DNA of 10,115 nucleotides from Oscillospiraceae bacterium. GTDB taxonomy: Bacteria; Bacillota; Clostridia; Oscillospirales; Acutalibacteraceae. The notes below the pieces were generated by a model. The model saw only the letters and a program-made list of their open reading frames with translations, did not search any database and was not told the DNA's origin. The DNA lies in contig JAQVYP010000056.1 of assembly GCA_029004655.1 (NCBI GenBank), positions 1 to 10,115 on the forward strand, given 5' to 3'. Shown piece after piece: positions 6,134-10,115 of this stretch. Made by a program: the position numbers and the translations under genes. Within the stretch, counting starts at the first letter, position 1; each line of letters opens with the position of its first letter.

Positions 6134-6928
6134 TCAAGAATTTACATAGTCTTTTATACTTGACTTTATTTTTATAAGTGCCGTTGAGTGTATCTGGCAC
6201 ACACGCGATGAACTGATTTGCATCGCTTCAGCTATTTCTTTGACCTTTAAGCTTTCATAATAGGAAAGTGAAATCACCATGCGTTCCTTTTCCGAAAGAT
6301 TATTAATCGCTTTTGCCAAAACCTCTTTTAGTTCTTTTTTCAGAAGCAAGGCATGTGCAGGCTGATTATCCTTGTCCTCAATATCAAAGCTTTCAAGCTT
6401 ATCAGTTATTAACTCTTCAAGAGATATCATGTTATATGAATGTGCATCACATAATACCGTTTCAACCTTTTCTTGAGTAATCTGCAAATCATCGGCTATT
6501 TCACCATAGTTTGGATCACGATCAAGCGTTTCTCTTAACTTAATAAAGGTGTCCTCAATCTGCTTTGACTTATCTCTCACAGTTCTTGGAACCCAGTCTT
6601 GACTGCGAATATAATCAACAACCGATCCTCTTAATCTTATAGAGGCATAAGTATCGAATTTAATCCCTCTGGTATGGTCAAAGCTTTCAACCGACTTAAT
6701 AAGACAGATCATACCATTGCTGATTATATCTTCGAGAGATGCTTTGCCTATAAACACCCGATACATCTTTTTGACTACAATTTCAACAAGACTGGCATAT
6801 CGCATAACAAGTTCATTTCTAATCACAATATCGCCCGTAGCCTTATACCTAGCCCACAAAGCATCCTCATATGTATTTGTATTGCTGGTTACCGGCTTTA
6901 TTAATAAATTTGTCAAATCGGTTGTCAC
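6134..6928 (-). CDS. fliA: Flagellar RNA polymerase sigma factor FliA (sigma-28/SigD)
   Basis: This sigma-70-family factor directs RNA polymerase to late flagellar promoters such as the one at 4410-4436 and is held inactive by FlgM. The 264-residue product contains region 2 (about residues 40-110), including SVESFDHTRGIKFDTYASIR and RGSVVDYIRSQDWVPR. Region 3 (about 112-165) has the DRDPNYGEIADDL pattern. Region 4 (about 203-256) has the helix-turn-helix VKEIAEAMQISSSRVCQIHS. The length is typical for SigD/FliA. The start codon is GTG at 6928, with AGGG 8 bases upstream; the next in-frame Met is at residue 42, inside region 2, so GTG is the likely start. The gene follows flhA by 64 bases with no intervening flhF, flhG or chemotaxis genes. 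A sigma-28-like -10 inside the end of flhA lacks a properly spaced -35. Confidence 0.96.
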   Translation of the reverse strand: MTTDLTNLLIKPVTSNTNTYEDALWARYKATGDIVIRNELVMRYASLVEIVVKKMYRVFIGKASLEDIISNGMICLIKSVESFDHTRGIKFDTYASIRLRGSVVDYIRSQDWVPRTVRDKSKQIEDTFIKLRETLDRDPNYGEIADDLQITQEKVETVLCDAHSYNMISLEELITDKLESFDIEDKDNQPAHALLLKKELKEVLAKAINNLSEKERMVISLSYYESLKVKEIAEAMQISSSRVCQIHSTALIKIKSSIKDYVNS

Positions 6929-6992
6929 TTCCTTAACCCTTTATACTCTGCAGCATAAATAACATTTGTTTTATTTCACTCTAACAATTTTG

Positions 6993-9029
6993 TCACATTG
7001 ATACCATCGCGGAAGCCACAATTTTAACACTGCTTTCAATTTCACTAAATGATAAAACTGTTATATCGGGCAAAAATTGCTCAGTCATTTTTTTAAAGTA
7101 AAACCTAACGACCGGTGAAGTCAGCACTACAATGTTTTCGCTTTGAGCATTTATTTTTTTTATCTGCTCAATTAATGATGTCACTATTTTTTGCATCATA
7201 CCGGGGTCCATTGTTATATAAGAACCGTGTTCTGTCTTTCTGATAGAAGACATTATATTTTTCTCGATATCCGGGTCAAGCGCAATAACATTTATTTTGT
7301 TACCCTTTACATACATGCGGGTTATTGTCCTTTTAAAAGCCTGTCTAACGTATTCGGTCAGCATATCGGTGTCCTTTGTAACCACACCATAGTTACCTAT
7401 GGTTTCCAATATGGTGACCATATCTTTAATCGGTAATCTTTCTTTCAAAAGGTTGCCTAATATTTTTTGTAAATCACCTACAGATATTACTGTTGGAACA
7501 ACCTCTTCCACAAGTCCTTTATTATCCTTTTTAACATTAGTAAGCAACTGATTTACATCCTGTCTGCTTAACAGTTCATTTGCATATCTTTTTATTGTTT
7601 CTGACATATGTGTGATAATAACCGACAGTGCGTCAATTACTGTATATCCATATACTTCTGCATCTTCCTTGTCTTTTGCTGCTATCCATTTTGCATCTGT
7701 TCCAAATGCCGGATCAAGTACATCTATTCCTTCTACCTCTTCCATGACTCCACCGTTTGGTATCATCGCAAGATAGTGGTCGGTCAACACTTCTGCGCGC
7801 GCGACCTCTTCACCCTTTATTTTTATTACATATTCACCTGGGGATAGCTGGATATTGTCTTTAAGTCTTACAGATGGAATAACCATTCCGTAGTTAATTG
7901 CAAACTGTTTTCTAAACAAAACCACCCTATCAACGAAGCTTCCTCCACTTGCCTCGTCCATAAACTGAATAATGCTATAACCAAATTCTATCTCAATTTG
8001 TTCAACGTTAAGCAAGGTATATACGTTATCAATATTTCTATAAAAATCCATTTCGCTTTCAGGCACTTCAACCTGTGCATAAGATTTTTCCGGCCTGACT
8101 TGTGTCCTCAGCTTGTTTCCTATAAACAGGAACAGTCCGCCCATAACAAACAATGGCACTTTCGGCATTCCCGGTATTATGCACAAAATAAACATAACAC
8201 TGCCGGCAATCATCAGTGCAATCGGCTGTGAGGTCAACTGACTTGTTAATTCTGAGCTTAAACTGTTTTCGGACGCTGCCCTGGTTACAAGTAAGCCGGT
8301 AGCTGTGGAAACCATCAACGCCGGCAGTTGTGAGACCAACCCATCTCCGACAGTAGCAATTGTATATGTTGTCATAATAGTTGTTACATCCGAACCGCCG
8401 TTTAACAATCCAATAATGGATCCGCCGATTATGTTGACAAATATAACTATAATAGAGATGATTGCATCGCCCTTTACGAATTTTGATGCACCATCCATTG
8501 AACCATAAAAATCAGCGCTTCGCTGAATCTTTTTTCTTCTCTCTTTTGCAGTATTCTCATCAATAATTCCGGCATTAAGGTCTGCGTCAATCGCCATTTG
8601 TTTGCCCGGCATAGCATCAAGCGTAAATCTTGCAGCCACTTCCGCTACTCTTTCCGCACCTTTTGTGATAACGAGGAACTGAACAACAACAATTATTATA
8701 AAAACAACAAGTCCAACAACAACATTACCGCCAATAACAAATTCACCGAAGGTTTTAATTACTTTTCCAGCTTCTCCTCCATTTGATAAGATAAGACGGG
8801 TTGATGATACATTTAAACCAACACGCAAAAGAGTCGTTATTAATAGCAGAGAGGGAAACGCGGAAAATTCAAGCACATCCGTTGTGTACATTGTTGTCAG
8901 CATTATAGTCAATGAGATTAATATGTTAAAAATTATCATTACATCCAGCACTTCAGCCGGCAGAGGAATAATAATTAATAATATAATACCTACTATGAGC
9001 ACTACCAATATGTTGTTGATTTTCTTCAT
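6993..9029 (-). CDS. flhA: Flagellar biosynthesis protein FlhA (export gate)
   Basis: FlhA is an integral membrane component of the flagellar type III secretion gate. Its nonameric cytoplasmic ring docks chaperone-substrate complexes, and its membrane domain couples export to proton motive force. I choose the ATG at 9029 (678 residues). A TTG at 9050 would add seven residues but has no ribosome binding site, while AAAAGG lies 3 bases before the ATG. Hydrophobic segments fill residues 4-310 or so. The FHIPEP-family signature is clear: MPGKQMAIDADLNAG at about 140-154, then RRKKIQRSADFYGSMDGA, and KFVKGDAI with the conserved Lys and Asp. The remaining residues form the soluble C-terminal domain (for example ENIVVLTSPVVRFYFKK). 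The family length is about 680-700 residues, so it is complete. The gap to flhB contains a short hairpin. Confidence 0.96.
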   Translation of the reverse strand: MKKINNILVVLIVGIILLIIIPLPAEVLDVMIIFNILISLTIMLTTMYTTDVLEFSAFPSLLLITTLLRVGLNVSSTRLILSNGGEAGKVIKTFGEFVIGGNVVVGLVVFIIIVVVQFLVITKGAERVAEVAARFTLDAMPGKQMAIDADLNAGIIDENTAKERRKKIQRSADFYGSMDGASKFVKGDAIISIIVIFVNIIGGSIIGLLNGGSDVTTIMTTYTIATVGDGLVSQLPALMVSTATGLLVTRAASENSLSSELTSQLTSQPIALMIAGSVMFILCIIPGMPKVPLFVMGGLFLFIGNKLRTQVRPEKSYAQVEVPESEMDFYRNIDNVYTLLNVEQIEIEFGYSIIQFMDEASGGSFVDRVVLFRKQFAINYGMVIPSVRLKDNIQLSPGEYVIKIKGEEVARAEVLTDHYLAMIPNGGVMEEVEGIDVLDPAFGTDAKWIAAKDKEDAEVYGYTVIDALSVIITHMSETIKRYANELLSRQDVNQLLTNVKKDNKGLVEEVVPTVISVGDLQKILGNLLKERLPIKDMVTILETIGNYGVVTKDTDMLTEYVRQAFKRTITRMYVKGNKINVIALDPDIEKNIMSSIRKTEHGSYITMDPGMMQKIVTSLIEQIKKINAQSENIVVLTSPVVRFYFKKMTEQFLPDITVLSFSEIESSVKIVASAMVSM

Positions 9030-9089
9030 AAGCCTTTTATCAATCCTCAATATTAATACATAAGCAACACATAAATCTAATACTGTTTT

Positions 9090-9118
9090 CCTATTAAAGA
9101 TGTCTCTTATTTAATGGG
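9090..9118 (-). other. Weak inverted repeat between flhB and flhA
   Basis: On the plus strand CCTATTAAA (9090-9098) can pair with TTTAATGGG (9110-9118), nine pairs with one G-T wobble and an 11-base loop. In the transcribed (minus) RNA one of the nine positions becomes a C-A mismatch, and no T-run follows. It is therefore unlikely to be an intrinsic terminator, but could be a minor processing or translational element in the 102-base gap between the flhB stop and the flhA start codon. Confidence 0.25.
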
Positions 9119-9131
9119 AGAGCAATATAAA

Positions 9132-10115
9132 TTATTTTTTCTTGTTTAAGCTATAAACATATGATAAAACCTCTGCCACAGCCTGATAAAATTCGGGAGG
9201 AATCTCCTTATCTATATCAACAGCCTTATAAAGTGCCCTTGCCAGAGGCGGATTTTCTTCTATTTTTATATCATTTTCTGCTGCAATTGCTTTAATTTTA
9301 AGCGCCAAATAATTTTTTCCTTTGGCAATAACCATAGGAGCTCTATTCGCTTTTGAGTCATACTTTAGTGCTACTGCAAAATGCTCGGGATTTACAATAA
9401 TCACATCTGCCTCGGGCACTCTTTGCATGATGCGCCTACGTGACATTTGCTGTTGCCTGCTTTTTATTGCAGACTTAATATGAGGATCTCCCTCAATCTG
9501 CTTATATTCTTCCTTGATTTCCTGCTTGGTCATTTTGATGTCCTGTTCATGCTGCCACCATTGGAAAAAGAAGTCCAGAATACCTATCATTAAAACAACA
9601 ATGCAAACCCTAATAAAAATGCTAAAAACTGAAGAGGCGATAAAAAATATCGACTGCTGTATAGGCACGAAATATAAAGAGGAAATATTTTTAGAGAATT
9701 CGACAATACTGTCATATATCATAATAGATATAACCACAATAATTAGCATCGATTTGACGAGCTGCATAATAGCACGAAGTGAAAAGGTTCTTTTAAACCC
9801 ATTTAGGGGGTTTAAATTGCTAAGTTTAAAAGCAATTTTCTTTGTGCTGAAAATGAATCTTGTTTGAGCACCCGAAAGGAGAAATGAGGTTAGCGCCGAT
9901 ATTAACAGCAATGGCAGCACCAGCACAAGAATTCGGCTTAAAATATCTACCAATAATTTCGTGATACTACCTGAATCAAGAAATTTGACATTGCCCGATC
10001 CTGCCAAAAAGAAAGCCATGGTCCGCTGCAAAAATTCATATATATATTTACCCAAAAGCTTTAAGGAAACAAACATAATCAAAAGATTTATCGAAATTGT
10101 GATATCCTTGCCTTG
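9132..10115 (-). CDS. flhB: Flagellar biosynthesis protein FlhB, N-terminus beyond window edge
   Basis: FlhB is the export-gate protein that switches substrate specificity from rod/hook to filament-type proteins after autocleavage of its cytoplasmic domain. The reading frame stays open to position 10115, giving 327 visible residues and beginning QGKDITIS, which fits just after the basic KGQ-type segment of FlhB. About 30 N-terminal residues should lie outside. Four membrane segments are visible (about residues 8-22, 53-80, 114-135, 153-186). The cytoplasmic domain follows, with the linker DIKMTKQEIKEEYKQIEGDP. The autocleavage motif reads N-P-E-H (about residues 242-245, bases 9392-9381) instead of the usual N-P-T-H. 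The catalytic Asn-Pro pair is kept, so cleavage is expected. The FAVAL, PMVIAKG and ENPPLARALY motifs are intact. The in-frame TTG at 10082 is internal and not the real start. Confidence 0.93.
   Translation of the reverse strand, partial: QGKDITISINLLIMFVSLKLLGKYIYEFLQRTMAFFLAGSGNVKFLDSGSITKLLVDILSRILVLVLPLLLISALTSFLLSGAQTRFIFSTKKIAFKLSNLNPLNGFKRTFSLRAIMQLVKSMLIIVVISIMIYDSIVEFSKNISSLYFVPIQQSIFFIASSVFSIFIRVCIVVLMIGILDFFFQWWQHEQDIKMTKQEIKEEYKQIEGDPHIKSAIKSRQQQMSRRRIMQRVPEADVIIVNPEHFAVALKYDSKANRAPMVIAKGKNYLALKIKAIAAENDIKIEENPPLARALYKAVDIDKEIPPEFYQAVAEVLSYVYSLNKKK

Noticed and set aside
7063..7070. Sigma-28-like -10 (CCCGATAT on the minus strand) inside the end of flhA, upstream of fliA
   Set aside because: The only TAAA upstream is 21 bases away rather than 15, and the match lies within coding sequence, so I did not call a promoter for fliA.
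9514..9867. Plus-strand open reading frame of 117 codons inside flhB
   Set aside because: It is the antisense shadow of conserved FlhB membrane and linker segments and has no recognisable domain.
1..10115. CRISPR arrays, tRNA or rRNA genes, phage, toxin or defence genes
   Set aside because: None seen: the only repeated sequence is the 155-bp element pair and all substantial coding sequence belongs to flagellar genes.

Overview
The window is an almost pure flagellar gene cluster from a low-G+C Gram-positive bacterium, most likely a motile member of the Clostridia. This rests on A+T-rich DNA, Firmicutes-type flagellar proteins, and the gene order flgM-flgN-flgK-flgL-fliW-csrA, which parallels the Bacillus subtilis flgM-to-csrA region that precedes the flagellin gene there. 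A genus cannot be named from this sequence alone. Every supported gene lies on the minus strand, so transcription runs from high to low coordinates.

Layout in transcription order: flhB (N-terminus cut by the window edge at 10115) and flhA encode export-gate components of the flagellar type III secretion apparatus. fliA encodes the flagellar sigma factor (sigma-28/SigD). A 155-bp palindromic MITE-like element (5954-6108) follows. Next come two rod-family proteins (flgF-like and flgG-like), flgM (anti-sigma-28), flgN (chaperone), and flgK and flgL (hook-filament junction proteins). A second copy of the element lies at 820-974 in inverted orientation. The window ends with fliW and csrA, the protein antagonist and RNA-binding regulator that in B. 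subtilis control flagellin translation.

The genes form one assembly and checkpoint circuit. FlhB and FlhA export rod, hook, junction and filament subunits. FliA drives late genes, and FlgM restrains FliA until it is exported. A sequence matching the sigma-28 consensus with exact spacing (TAAA-N15-GCCGATAT, 4410-4436) lies in front of flgM, so the flgM-flgN-flgK-flgL block should be under FliA control and FlgM feedback. A hairpin carrying CAAGGAT between flgN and flgK resembles a CsrA target.

The least conventional content is the pair of near-identical inverted elements. They differ at 2 of 155 bases, each is an imperfect palindrome, and both are flanked by TTA in element orientation. They bracket exactly the flgF-to-flgL block. 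The cluster is otherwise compact: no flhF or flhG lies between flhA and fliA. No gene-free stretch exceeds 300 bases; the two largest gaps (731-990 and 5902-6133) are mostly occupied by the two element copies.
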